Assembly (NCBI RefSeq): GCF_016808095.1 | Contig: NC_068975.1 | Span: 28,261,501 to 28,325,500 of the forward strand | Origin: Vigna angularis | Taxonomy: Eukaryota > Streptophyta > Magnoliopsida > Fabales > Fabaceae | Direction of reading: 5' to 3' | Length of the DNA stretch: 64,000 nt | Shown: positions 46,094 to 58,259 of the stretch, piece after piece | Numbering within the stretch: the stretch's first letter is position 1 | Layout of the letters: every line of letters starts with the position of its first letter | The notes under the pieces: generated by a model | Told to the model about the DNA's origin: nothing | Seen by the model: the letters and a program-made list of their open reading frames with translations, nothing else | Database searches by the model: none | Position numbers and translations under genes: made by a program

Positions 46094-48268
46094 CACTAAC
46101 ACAATGAGAGCCTTATTTTACGCTTTTTACATTAGAGATATATTTGAAATTATTGCATGACATGAAAACTTGAGTTACATGAAAAATGCATGATGTAAAT
46201 TTACCTCGCATGAAAAACACACGATTTACATTTATGTCATACACTACTATTAATCCAACATAAATTTATAAATGCGGAACCTGTACAACTCAATCTTGTT
46301 CATGTGTAACCCAACCTTTGTCCTAAGTTTGACTTGTTTGTTCAACAACTGTTTGATAACAGTTGGTGTTTTTATGTGTATATTTTAATGAATAAATTAA
46401 CTTCTTTATAACTTTTACCTTGTTTTATCTCCAAGTTTAGTGCTTTTTCATGTTTACTCTTGTTTTAGTTAACGTGTGCTTATTTACTTTTAATATTTAT
46501 TTTGAGTGTGTAAAATAAGTCATTAAAAAACAATTCTAGTGAAAGAAAACAAGTTGAAACACAAATAAGCATGATTAGAAAATAAAGAATGTTTTTTAGA
46601 CAAATACCTACTTAGGGGGCACTAGAATCACACCCAACATTGTAAACATGAAAAAAAGACACACTTATAGGATTATACTACCTTGGACCGCCCCGGACAA
46701 CTAGAAAATCACCATTGAGCGTTAGCGAAATCATTAAGCGAGCTGGCTACTCGCAGAGTGAAAATGATATCCCAAACTTGCAGTATTCGAATCGTTGGGC
46801 GGAAATATGTGAAAGTGGGTATTTAATCATGTTTTTGCAAGAGTTTTGGGGATTTTCTCCTCCCAAATTTCATTATTCACCTAGAACGATTAGGAGAGGC
46901 CCATTGAGGTCTATTTGGGGTGTTAGGAAGCTTTCCCTTCTCCTCCTTGGGCTTCAATATTCATTAATGGTGATTTTGCCCCTTTTGGATTGAGGAGGAA
47001 GATGAGTTAGGAATTGAAGATGGAAATGCAAAGAGGAAGCATAATTGGAGCATGAAGTAGAGACAAAGAACCTTGGGGAAAGGCATATATCTCTCTTTGG
47101 TTTCAATTTCTTCTTATTTTTAAACCCTAGGTTCTCCACCGTGGAGAGCTAATCCTATTTGTTGAGATTAGATATAATAAACTGAATCTTGTGTATAATA
47201 ATTAACATCACAAAGTTAGTATTTAATTTCTATGCTTAATGTTTATTGTGGCTTGATCATCTATGGCTTGATTGTTGGTTCTTGAGGTGCTTGAAAATGT
47301 CTTTTGAACCTAAAACTGAAGTTTAATACCTAATATCTAGGGGTAAAACATGATTCATTAGTAATCTTAAGACTCTTGAACTTATTGCGTGGTTGTTTGT
47401 TGAGGATTCAAGGAACTGAAACTTGATGAGTTATCATAGACTCAAAGTCATAAGTGATAAGATTTAAGCATTTTTGTGAGTTAATTTTGACTTGAATATG
47501 AAATTTAGATGTTTGTGTATGCATGGGAACATGATTCATTAGTAATCTTAAGACTCTTGAACTTATTGCGTGGTTGTTTATTGAGGATTCAAGGAACTGA
47601 AACTTGATGAGTTATCATAGACTCAAAGTCATTAGTGATAAGATTTAAGCATTTTTGTGAGTTAATTTTGACTTGAATATGAAATTTAGATGTTTGTGTA
47701 TGCATGGGAAAAAGTGAATGAAATCTAGTATTGACAATTGTAAATACTCTATGTTAAATTTCTCGTTGCACACCAACTGTTTGATAAAAACACAAAAAGA
47801 GTTTGTTTGTGTTTTTGTTATCATTGTGTCTAATTGAGTTGTGAATCGTGAGGGTTGTCATTTGTTGTAGAAGTCCCTATAGAGAGAATGATATTTATTA
47901 CTTGTTACATGTAATCGATACACTTGCCGTTTTCCACTAACACTCTTCCACTTTATCAAAATTCTTCATTTTATATATAATAGGTTAAATTGAAACAAGA
48001 TTAGAAATAGTCATTTTGTTGCAACATTTATTATTGGTGATAAACTATTGTATGCCAGACCTAGTAGTATCCAACATAAAATGATGAATTTACATCGGAC
48101 TTGTAGTAGTGTCTAATGTAAATTTATGTTCTCTTCATATATTATGTAAGTTTATGTTGTGTGTTTTTCATGCAATATAAATTTAGGTTATGCAAAACAT
48201 CAAATCTAAGACTCAGGTAAAATGTCCAAAATAAGTTACATAAAAGACTTTTTGTGTGTGTGTTAGTG
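46094..48268. mobile_element. CACTA-like element, complete copy (unit B)
   Basis: Left end CACTAACACAATGAGAG; right end read inward CACTAACACACACACAAAAAG, so both ends share CACTAACACA. Both subterminal regions hold repeated phrases such as CATGAAAAACACAC and TGTAAATTTATGT in opposite orientation. No transposase was found in the 2.2 kb. I could not find a clean 3-bp target duplication. The same element with the same left flank is in unit A (38834), so it was there before the duplication. Confidence 0.65.
47348..47709. repeat. Tandem duplication of 181 bp
   Basis: Two neighbouring blocks, each starting ACATGATTCATTAGTAATC and ending near TGTGTATGCATGGGA, differ at only two or three positions. 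Unit A of the array has only one such block (near 40010-40180), so the duplication is recent and happened after the unit duplication. Confidence 0.9.
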
Positions 48269-49445
48269 GTATGATAATTAACATTATCATGTTTTTTATT
48301 TTGTTATTTTTATCTTTTATTGGTATTTTTATTATTATCTTTTTAAATAATTAAGGATTTATTAGATAATTTTTGAAAAGATAAGTATTTTATCTTTTAT
48401 TAGATAATTAAGGTTTTTTTAATAAACTAGAAAAAAAATAAGTATTTTGTTTATAATTTGCATATAAGTAGAAATCACTGAAGATTAAAGAATATGTCAA
48501 CAAAATCAGTTATTAATAGAATCAGTTATCTAGAGTTGATTACTTCAAGTACAAAATTAAGTATAAATTTCACTCTCGGTCTAGCGAGCTATGAGTTTTG
48601 GAAAACTTATAAATAGAAGAATTTACATAATTAAATTTAATACTTTTTAGAGAGGAAACTTCATCAAAAAGGAGAGAAAGTTGATATTCATTCCAAAGAC
48701 GATTGTTGTTTATCATTATTATTTTTTGGTGCTCATAATGTATAAGACTAATTAACTCCCTTATTTACGGAGATTTGACATAATATATTTTTATTTTTTG
48801 TGATTTATGCTATTCAATATTTTTTTTCATTACTCTTGTGTTCTATTCTCGTTAATTACATGATAATTGATTAATTGAATATTTGATTATTGGACACAAT
48901 GTTATAACCTAGACTAGGATAGAAAAACTAATTGATTCAACTCCAAACATGAAGATTTGATCATTGGTTATTCTAAACATCTGAACTTAATGCTTATGCG
49001 AATTTGTAGTCAAAATATACAAGAGATTTTAATTTTTATTATTAAGGTTTATACTTGTTTCTAAGAAATTAGAGCTTGTTAAATATTTGTGTGAATGCTA
49101 ATAGGAATTAAAAATATATTGTTCAGTGTTTTCATATTGATTTGATACATGAAATCTAATCTTGATGAAATTTTTACCATATAATTTTTTTTGAAAATTT
49201 AATTACTTTCTTAAATTTAGAATTTTAATAAAACAGTAACTATTTTCATTATCTTAAAAGTTCTTTATCCTAATCAATAAGCATTATTTTTCTGAACAAC
49301 CAAGTCTCTTGGAAAATAATATATGTAGTTATCCACTGTATATACTATATACTGTATATATTGTATGCTTTAATACATTTCCAATATTGTAACATGTTCA
49401 TATCCCTAAAGATCTTGAGATAGATTGTACTTTGCAAGAACCATC
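48269..49445. other. AT-rich spacer without unit A counterpart
   Basis: No gene is supported. A TATA-like ACTTATAAATAGAAG lies near 48608-48622, and 49400-49490 has a short open stretch (IPKDLEIDCTLQEPSGW type) that I do not recognise. The stretch is missing between the two units at 40496. Confidence 0.4.
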
Positions 49446-49449
49446 TGGA

Positions 49450-49660
49450 TGGACAGAAAATGAAGACTTTGCTTTCAACATAATAGTAAGTTTAAATAAC
49501 TTTTTTTAGATACAATGTAAACTTAGGGTGTACTTATCATTTGATGAATATTTCAATAAGACAAAATAAAAATTGAACTTTATGTGATCTATTTTTTTTT
49601 CTTAAGTTTATTATATCGTCTAACAAAGCGGTTGTACTTTATGTGATCTATTTTTTTTTC
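49450..49660. repeat. Remnant of a third neprosin-unit flank
   Basis: GACAGAAAATGAAGACTTTG through GCGGTTGTACTTTATGTGATC follows the order of 40500-40675, which lies directly 3' of neprosin B. Here no neprosin exon follows. Confidence 0.6.
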
Positions 49661-49974
49661 ATAATTTAACATCTTTCTAATAAAATTATTTATATTTTCC
49701 CCTTTAATAACTAAACGAAAACTACAACAAAATTGAACTTTTACTCAAATAAATCACTTTGCATAGAATATTAAAAATTACAATAGTAAGTGAGGATTTA
49801 AAATGTAAATAATAAATAAATAATTAATATTATACTGAACTTTCTACATGAAAGTTAAAAGAAATAGTAATCTCTCATACTTGTATAACATTTATCATAT
49901 AATGTTTGTTATATACTTGTTATATGGTATTTATTACATGTATTATTAGAATTGTATCCTTATTTATAATAAAA

Positions 49975-50205
49975 ATAAAAATATTAACTATATTAAATTT
50001 TATTAAAAGCCTAATATGCTTTCTGAAATGTCGTCGTTATTAATCACCTAAAATTAATAAAAAAATACCATAGATATATAATAGTTAGAGTTAATTAAAA
50101 CCAGTCAGATATTGGTACATTAGTGAGTGTGTACCCCTCCTTTCAGAAAGTTCACGAGATAATAAAATATCTAAACGTCATTACTTTGATTTGATATTAA
50201 CAATT
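49975..50205. repeat. Flank repeat D, second copy
   Basis: Matches 35310-35525 in the same orientation. In the first copy a neprosin gene follows about 0.7 kb to the right; here a hAT-type element and unrelated sequence follow. Confidence 0.7.
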
Positions 50206-50236
50206 TTTTTTACCAAAAGAATTTAGTAATTGTAGT

Positions 50237-51223
50237 TAGGGCTGGACATAATTAGCCTAACTAAACTATATCTATGCTATAAAAATTAAACTATTTTTAT
50301 TAAAAATAAAACTGAACTATACTGTTGTGCAGTTCTTTAAATTGAACTGAACTTTTCTATTTGCAGTTAATTGTTACGAATTGTAAATAAATAAACTGCA
50401 ATTCCACCTAGCTTGCAAACCTACAACGAACTGTTTGTTTTTGTTTGTTTTATAACACTCAAAACTTAAATAAAATTTAATTGCATGGTTACATTAAAAA
50501 CATTAATTAGAAAGATCTTAGTCAAAATCTATTCATGTATAAATTTCAATAATATAATAATTTTTAATAAAAATAAATACTTAAATGAAAAATAATAATA
50601 AATTAGTATGATATATAATTATGACAAATAGGATATACAAATATAAATTAATATAAACGAACAAGTTACATGAGAAAAAAATAATTTATACCGATTTGTA
50701 AATAGTATTAAATACATCTTTTCTTTTTTATCTTAAAACTATTTGGGAATAAGTTTTAAAAATTAATTTAAATTCTTAAATTACTTTTTGTTAAACTAAC
50801 ACTTAAAACTGTTATTCAAAATCGCTTTTCAAAAACAAATAATTGATTTATTTGAATTGTGATAAAAGTGCATTTTCATTATGTTTGCGTGGAGCCACAC
50901 CTTTTATGATCTTTTTGAAGCAGTTAACTGATAATATAAAGTTCAGTTTTCTTAAATTGAATATATAATTCAGTTTTTAATCTATAGTTTTTATACTATA
51001 ATATAGTATAGATAATCTATAATTTAATACAGTTTTTATAGTATAATATAGTTTTTTATAGTTTTTATAGTATAATATAGTTTTTATAGTATAATACAGT
51101 TTTTATAGTATAATACAGTTTTTATAGTATAATATAGTTTATATAGTATAATATAGTTTTTATAGTATAATATAGTATAGATAATCTATAGTTTAATAGT
51201 TAGATTAATCATGTCCAACCCTA
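50237..51223. mobile_element. hAT-type element with perfect 8-bp target duplication
   Basis: Left end TAGGGCTGGACATAATTAG; right end read inward TAGGGTTGGACATGATTAA. ATTGTAGT is repeated exactly at 50229-50236 and 51224-51231. Nothing codes for a transposase in the 987 bp. It is a different family from the 32546 element. The fully conserved target duplication suggests it is comparatively young. Confidence 0.85.
50985..51190. repeat. Tandem repeat of about 20 bp within the hAT-type element
   Basis: About nine copies of a unit like AGTTTTTATAGTATAATAT, with small changes (ATATAG/ATACAG). Confidence 0.85.
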
Positions 51224-51285
51224 ATTGTAGTATCGAGTTAATAAAAGTTCGGTGTTACCAATATTACTGGAAAATGGTAAACATA

Positions 51286-51864
51286 AAGAGTTGTCAAAAC
51301 GGATAACCCGACTCGGTTCACTATGGATTGGTCACTTAGTGAACTAATCTAACCTAGCTTACTTATTAGCGAGCTGAAAAAGTTCAAACCCAGTCCGACC
51401 CATCACGGGTTGGTGGGTTAAACGGGTTAGCTCAATGACTCATTTAATTATAAGTTTTTTTAAAATAAAAAAATTACAATTCTTTTTAATTTAAATCTAA
51501 ATAAACGTCGTACTAAAATGATGTTAATCCAAAAGGTATTATACAATACAACTATAATCCAAAAACATGTACAAAAAGCGAACAAATAAGTTTTTAATAT
51601 TAATAATTTTTGTATCACTTGTCAATTCATAATATTAGAGTTTTGAATAAATAAATTTATAATATTCTTCTTGAAACATCTTCTATATCACCACACAAAA
51701 ATAATTACGTGTATTGGTGAACCCGACTCATCACGAATTCAATCCGGTGAATCAGATTCTAAGTGAGCCGGATTGAAAACTAGTCCACATAAAAATATTA
51801 TATTTTTTTCAAACTCAACCTAGTTTAAACCTACTGTAAACCAGGTTGGCTTGTGATAACACTA
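51286..51864. mobile_element. Decayed hAT-like miniature element
   Basis: Left end AAGAGTTGTCAAAACGG; right end read inward TAGTGTTATCACAAGCC. Internal phrases (GAGCTGAAAAAGTTC, CATCACGGGTTGGTGGG) match the copy at 27652. The target duplication is not clean. Confidence 0.55.
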
Positions 51865-51899
51865 CATAATATTATTGATGGATTTAATGATGAACTTTA

Positions 51900-53830
51900 C
51901 CGCATGGTCATTTTGGTACCTATTTTACTAGAAAAATTTACTGTTAACTAAAAATTCTAAATTACTAACAAATTTATTAATTCATCTGTTACAAACATAT
52001 ATTTTTATCAATAATTAAAATCGTAAAATCATCAGTATAATTCTTCGATAAATTTTATTTTATCAATAGATTTTCTTTTTTTGCTGGCAAATGTTATTTT
52101 ACTTTATCGATGAATTTTTAGTAAAATAACTTAATATTAACCGTACAAAAATAATAAAATACAAATATTTTAAATTAATAATTTGGTTTTTATAACTAGA
52201 CTTTTAATTCATTTAGTTTTTGTATTTCTTTTATCTTTTTGTTTAAAAAAAAATCAGTGTCTGTTTCAATTAATTTAGAGTTAATTTCATTTAGAACCGT
52301 AACATATCAAAATTTGAGTAACTTAACTTAAACTTTAATAATTTTATATGATACTTTTAAATAGTGTTAACGTCAATTTAATATAAAAATATAGTGAGGT
52401 TGTACCACGTACTATCATTCTAACATTTGAAAAACCTTAACTTCATTTACCTTTTTCTCTAAAATGGATGTAAATTAAATTTCTTTATCATTCTTTTTCC
52501 AAAGTTAAGTAGATAATGTGATTAGACAATTTAACTTATAAAGTCATCTATATGTTAAATATTTCATAATCTCAATTTAAAGTCCAAGTGCACGTATATT
52601 TGCTTGTTAGTTTCATTGTATCTTGTTGATTGTTTACATGAAGAAACAATGGAGAATGTTTTTATGATGACGAAAGCAAGGAGTTCAAAATTGTTTGCTA
52701 ATTGTGCGTTGTATTATGTTCTTATTATCAGATTTTTTTTTCAAATATTTGATTACGGGCGTTGGTAAACAGAATCATAACATGGCATTTGAAAACGAGT
52801 GCGATTAAGGAGGAAGTTTTAAGTAATAAGGGGGTGCAAGAAGAAGCAGTTCTATGTTTAGCATTTAAGGGAACTAATGGGCCTATAATTCTCTATCCAC
52901 GCACTTTTCCACCCAACTCTTATTCCACTTCTGCTCTCACAAAATACAAACATCCAAAATTTCAGACTCTCAAATTCATTTGAGTAATAATAAAGTTTAC
53001 ATTTGATACACACTATAAAAGTAAAATAATTATAAAAATAAATAAATTTTTATATTTGTTTTTAAAAAAGAGAATAAAAAATAATAAAAAATAGTGTCAA
53101 TGAACGTTAAAATTTTTATGTGCTCCAAATTATCATTATTAAATTCATTTACCAACATTTACTTTTATGAACATTTCCTACGTGTACCAAGGCATCAACT
53201 TGAAATAAACAACGAAGCACTGAAAAACCAACCAACAAATAGACCCACTAACAAGAGATATATAAAGAAATGAAAGAACATCGCAGAGAAAAAAGAAAAA
53301 AAGAAAGAAAGAAAGGAGATAATGAATAAGGAATGGAAAAAGAGAACGAAAAGTGAGTGAACAAGAGAGTGAGAATAAAACTTGTGTAGTTTCATAAATA
53401 CTATATTTTATATTTTATTGTCTCATCTTACTTTTTTGCAAGTTACACCAACTCTAGACTTAGGTTGTTCATGAAACATGTTGGCACAAATTTTTTCTGT
53501 CTCTAGCTACCTAATTTTAAATTTGTTAGATGATCACTCATTTCAACTTGAACCCTATACCTAGTTCAAATCAGACAATATGTGGAACAAGATCAAATGA
53601 ACTTTATTTGTTGTTTTCTTATATCACTCTTGATATAAATTGTACAACAATAGTTAAGGTATGTTGTGTAGTATACATCAAAAAATAATATCAATAAAAA
53701 TACAACTCCACGTCAAATGACACATTATTTATTAAATTAATAAGTTTTTTTTTATTAATACATAATTATTTCAACATATATGTTTAAGAATAGGAGAATG
53801 ATCTTAGTTGAAGTGACGTAAAATATAAAT
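51900..53830. other. Intergenic, AT-rich
   Basis: No gene is supported. The ORF at 52762-52983 (+) and the one at 53195-53395 (-) show no family motif. The stretch around 53010-53090 is a dispersed repeat shared with 23727-23800. Confidence 0.4.
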
Positions 53831-53837
53831 TGAATTT

Positions 53838-53970
53838 GTGTTGGAAGTTCTACATCGATTAAAGATAAGATCAAATTGTAATATATAAGTAAGATACAAA
53901 CCTCACTTTATAAATCAGTTTTGTGGAATTGAATTAAGCTTAAAAATCACTTTCTAATAGTTCGTCATCA
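53838..53970. mobile_element. LTR-like remnant
   Basis: TGTTGGAAGTTCTACATCG followed by ATATATAAGTAAGATAC, ACCTCACTTTATAAATC, TTTTGTGGAATTGAAT and CTTTCTAATA follows the order of a sequence type common at legume LTR ends (TGTTGGAAGTCCCACATCG...). The recognition is from memory and no second copy is in the window. Confidence 0.4.
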
Positions 53971-56900
53971 AAATACATTCAAGGAAATTCAAATTTAAAT
54001 TTGTCAATGTTGGACACTTTGGATTAGACTGAGTTAGTGAGATAAGATGGGTCATGCACACCTACATCTGGATCACGACCAAACTATTAAGCTTTTTCAA
54101 ACACAAAGTTGTGTAATTCATACAACGTAAACTAGATTTAACTACCTCTAGTTATCGGAACCTAAACGTTGTGGTATTTGTGTAAGACATTTATTTAATT
54201 AGCAAGCTTACATATGTTACTAATTATGTACTGTAAGTTACTAAAAAATATTTATTTTGAAATTCTTATCTGTAATTAGGTTAATTACGTCTTATTTGGT
54301 ATGAATAGTGGTGAAATAAAAAAATATTTTTATTTCAAAACAATTGTAACTATTGTATACAAGTTTAGGATAATATTCTTTTCGTCTCCAAATTATTATA
54401 TGATAAATTGTATTTAGTTTCTAAACTAAATTATAAAATATTTAGTCTATGTATTTTATGAGAATGAATATAAAACATCGTTATCAACAAACAAAACGTA
54501 AACTATAAATATAGTTACATAATAAACTAAAATAGGACTTTTATATACGCCTAAACACAATTTTTTAATAATAATTTGACAACTAAAAATATATTTAATC
54601 ATTACGTTTATGATACTTGTAACTTAGGTTTAACTTTCTTTAACCATTTCGTTTATAGAAAAGTTTTATAAAAGTTGGGTCAATGAATTATGTTGCAGTT
54701 TTTTAGACCCACCTTTTTAAATTGTAAAACGAGTTTACTAATTTGAAACTCAATCCGATCTAATTACACAGTATACATTAAAAACTAAAAAAAATCTTTT
54801 ATGGTTAGTAGTTATTCTATTTCCAAATTATAGAAATAAAAATGATTCAATTTTCTAGGTGGCAATATATATTTTTGACTTATTTTTTAATGATAATTTA
54901 TGTTATTTGAGTTTTTAAAATGTTATTTTTTAAATCATTCAATCTAACTCAATCAAGAATGAGTTGTATTACTTAAAAGGATTCAGTTCAATCCAACTTA
55001 AATATATTTAGTTGTTTTTGCATATAAGTTGCGAGTATAAAATTATATAATTATCCACAATTCAAAACGAGATGAAGCTTAACAAAAGAGTTTATGTCGC
55101 AAATGAATACGAAGATAAAGTGGACCATCGAGTACAAAACCTTTCGTAGGTCGTTAAAAGAAATTATTGCATTTCAATGTATGCATGTGATGATGATACT
55201 CATCATTAATTTGAATATGGAGGTACTAATTTTTTGAGTGAAGTTAAAGAAAATATCCAACACGTAAATGAATTTATTTTTCACATAAATTTCTAACAAA
55301 CTTGCACAGCATAAAGTAGCATCGGCACGTAAACATGTGTTTATACTATGGATTATTAAATAATAAAAGCTATTTTTACAAATTGCTTTTTGTAGACCAA
55401 CTACCAACGAATGGTTTCCTCAAATCTCAATTGTATATATTTTTGTAACTATTCTTAATTTAAAAAACTAACGTTGTTCTATATTAAATATTAATAATAA
55501 TAATTTTAATAAATTTTTGTCATCGGAAGAGACACAATTCAGAGTGTTCAGCACATTCGGCCTTCGTAAATAATATATAGCATGGCTCAATATTAATTTA
55601 TATCAAGACCATGTGATTTTGCATGATGAAAAACGAAACAAGTTTAATGCAAGTACATTAAGTGTACACTAACTGAGATTTGAATTGATTAATTATCCGA
55701 CACAAAGACATTAAAAATAGGTAGAAACAAAAATATAACTGTGGTATGTTTAGTCCACTTCCATAGATTTGTTTAAGTTGTGGTTGGATATACATAAATT
55801 ATGCAAAACTATGCGTGAAAGAGAGTAGATAGAACGTGACATTTCCCGGAAGGAAGAAGAAGACAGAAGGTATCTTGACTTAAATATGCCGACCAAAAGA
55901 TACTGAATCTCTGTGTGAACATTGAATACCTTAAAACTCACTTCTTTTTGTTGGTTAAGACGTTTTATTCTAGTTGGTGGGGTTCAGTTAAAGTGTTACA
56001 TAAACATACACGCACACCTTCACCAAATTTCTTCACTCTCACAGAAAACGCTCTTTGAACTTGTGGAGGCTTTTGAACATCGGAAGAAGCTGATTATGGA
56101 GTAGCTTAAAAGTAACTCCTAACCAAATTCAGACTGGTATATAGAATATATGCATTTGCAGGCTCTTCAATGCTTCAAAGCCAACCACATGATAATGACT
56201 CCAACAGATTTAAATAATGGATCACACAATTAATCATGCTTCAGATGTCTTAATTCAATCTCCAATCATTATTCCAAGGAATGTCTCCAGAAAGCAGCTT
56301 CCTCAAACTGACTTCCTCAATCTGTAGCTTATAATAGAAAGTAGACTTTAACTACCTTCTTATCACTTCTATGGATACTGTATAATGGATATCTAATTAA
56401 TATTATAATTAGCATATAAGAAAAATGAATTGAATTTCATTTTTTTAATTAATCCATGCCTAACTTTTTCTAGTGTACTTTATTTCATATATCCCATAGT
56501 TTAATTAGGTACTTAAAAATGTATTATATAATTATTATGAGTAAAAGTAAATAATTTTTTAACTATAAATTAAATATCAAAAGTAAAATAAAATAAAATA
56601 AAAATAATTAAATTCTTAGATAATACATATTTTTTTATAATAATTTTAGTAGGATGGGTCTTGAATTAAAATACAAATCACATATTTTATTTATTAGAAA
56701 TTGAATTAATTTTTGTTGATTAGTTAACTCAATTAGAAAGAAAATTTTGATTTAATATGTTTGGTTTAAATTGAGTAATCGAAATATCAACTTATAGGTC
56801 TTAAATAAAAAAAACAGGAAAATATTTTAAAAAATAAGAAGTAAAGAATGTTTGTTTGTTTCCACTAAATGCAAAATTCATAAATATTTTTTATATTAAA

Positions 56901-57340
56901 AAATATAGATAATGGATAAGACAGATTATACCACCTAACTGACCTTGCCTTTTTCCGGGGTTTGACTGACTGGTCATCACAAACGGTCAACGTGACCTTG
57001 TTCCGTCAGTCAAAATTGAAAACCATGAATACCAAATAACACATTACACAGACAGAATAATAACCATTTAATTAGATTACTTATATGGTAAAATTGTTAA
57101 TTTTTATTTCACTTCAACATCATATTCAATTTTAACATGGGACAACCATTTTTTTTCTGTATTTTCTTAAATTAAATAATTTTAAAATTTATTTCATGTT
57201 AATTACATCTATTTTCATCCAACATATTTCTCTATCCTTCTTCTTTCAACCAAACTATTTCTTTTTCTTCTGTCAAACACGTGCAAAGTTAAATATCGAA
57301 AGGCTGAACACACCACAATCTAGATAGTTTTACTTGAACA
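53971..57340. other. Intergenic, AT-rich
   Basis: No gene is supported. ORFs at 55174-55407, 55750-55941 and 55922-56104 lack recognisable motifs. A cluster of W-box cores is listed separately (56958-57012). Confidence 0.4.
56958..57012. promoter_or_regulatory. Cluster of three W-box cores
   Basis: TTTGACTGAC, GGTCAACG (inverted) and CAGTCAAAA (inverted) lie within 55 bases. TTGAC is the core bound by WRKY factors. The cluster lies about 350 bases before the TATA-like box at 57357. Confidence 0.45.
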
Positions 57341-57356
57341 ACGATGCTCTAAAAGT

Positions 57357-57367
57357 GCGTATAAATA
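57357..57367 (+). promoter_or_regulatory. TATA-like box before an orphan first exon
   Basis: CGTATAAATAG, with ATG codons at 57546 and 57591 downstream and a G-box-like TCACGTGCAC near 57440. Confidence 0.4.
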
Positions 57368-57590
57368 GTTTGGTTGTCTTGTGAGTAAAAATGTCCAAGA
57401 CAGGAGTTAGGTTACGACAGAGAACAATTTTGACCCAAGTCACGTGCACCAAACTAAATTTAACTCTTCACTGCATAGTAGATGAAATGCAAGTTCCACG
57501 AATAAAGTAAACGGTTGTGGAATTCATTTTTCTAGGTACGCGAGGTTGCTACATTACATAATACTTCTGACAACAACAGATTCATTTAGT

Positions 57591-57806
57591 ATGCCAACTA
57601 GTGCACCCTTCCCATCGTTCACTTCAAATTCTTCTTCACTTCTTGGTTTCTGCGCTTGTAAGTTGAAACCTCCATTTTCACGTCCTTTTCCTCTTCCACT
57701 CTTCAGAAAACATGCTTATTTTACACTACTCTGCCTACCCAAACAGGTTCTTTTACATATCCGGATCAAATTTATCCTGAAATTACATCATCAAGTAAGA
57801 AAATAA
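57591..57806 (+). pseudogene. Possible orphan first exon with transit-peptide-like composition
   Basis: From the ATG at 57591 the reading is MPTSAPFPSFTSNSSSLLGF and then a basic, Pro-rich stretch: many Ser/Thr, few acidic residues, as in chloroplast transit peptides. A possible donor (AACAG|GTTCTT) lies near 57745. Open reading ends at 57806 and no later exon is seen before the gypsy remnant at 58260. It may be the left-over start of a broken nuclear gene for a plastid protein. An ORF by chance is possible. Confidence 0.25.
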
Positions 57807-58259
57807 TTGTTGGTCATGGACAAAGTTGTAAGCCAAATCGTGACCACTTTATATGATTGCTCCATAAATTTTAAAAAAAATAAAATTGTAAGGAGTCCTA
57901 ACAACTTTAATGGTAATATTAATTTATGAAAAGATGAGTTCAAGACTCATAACAACTTCATAAAAAAATATTAACACTGAAATGACTCATAAACTTTTAA
58001 TTTTTCAAAAAATCACAAAGTAGTTATACAAAATTCTCAATATTTTGCTTTTGAAATCGTTGAGTCTATAGGATTTAATCTTTGAGTAGTAATTATTTTT
58101 TTACTTGTCCATTTTTGTAATTTTTGATTAAATGTATCATGATACGTAAAAAAACAAAATTTTAATTGAATCGGAATATAATCGATCTAAATGAAAAAAA
58201 AATAGCATCAAAGCTATAGGTATGACACGTTACGAGGTTTTGTATAACAGACTGTTTTA

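Noticed and set aside
46715..47139. ORFs within the complete CACTA-like element
   Set aside because: The counterpart in unit A is not open in the same way and no transposase motif is present.
49402..49490. Short open stretch reading like IPKDLEIDCTLQEPSGW
   Set aside because: It looked like a domain piece, but I cannot name a family, and the flanking sequence is the repeat of the neprosin unit junction. Not strong enough for a gene call.
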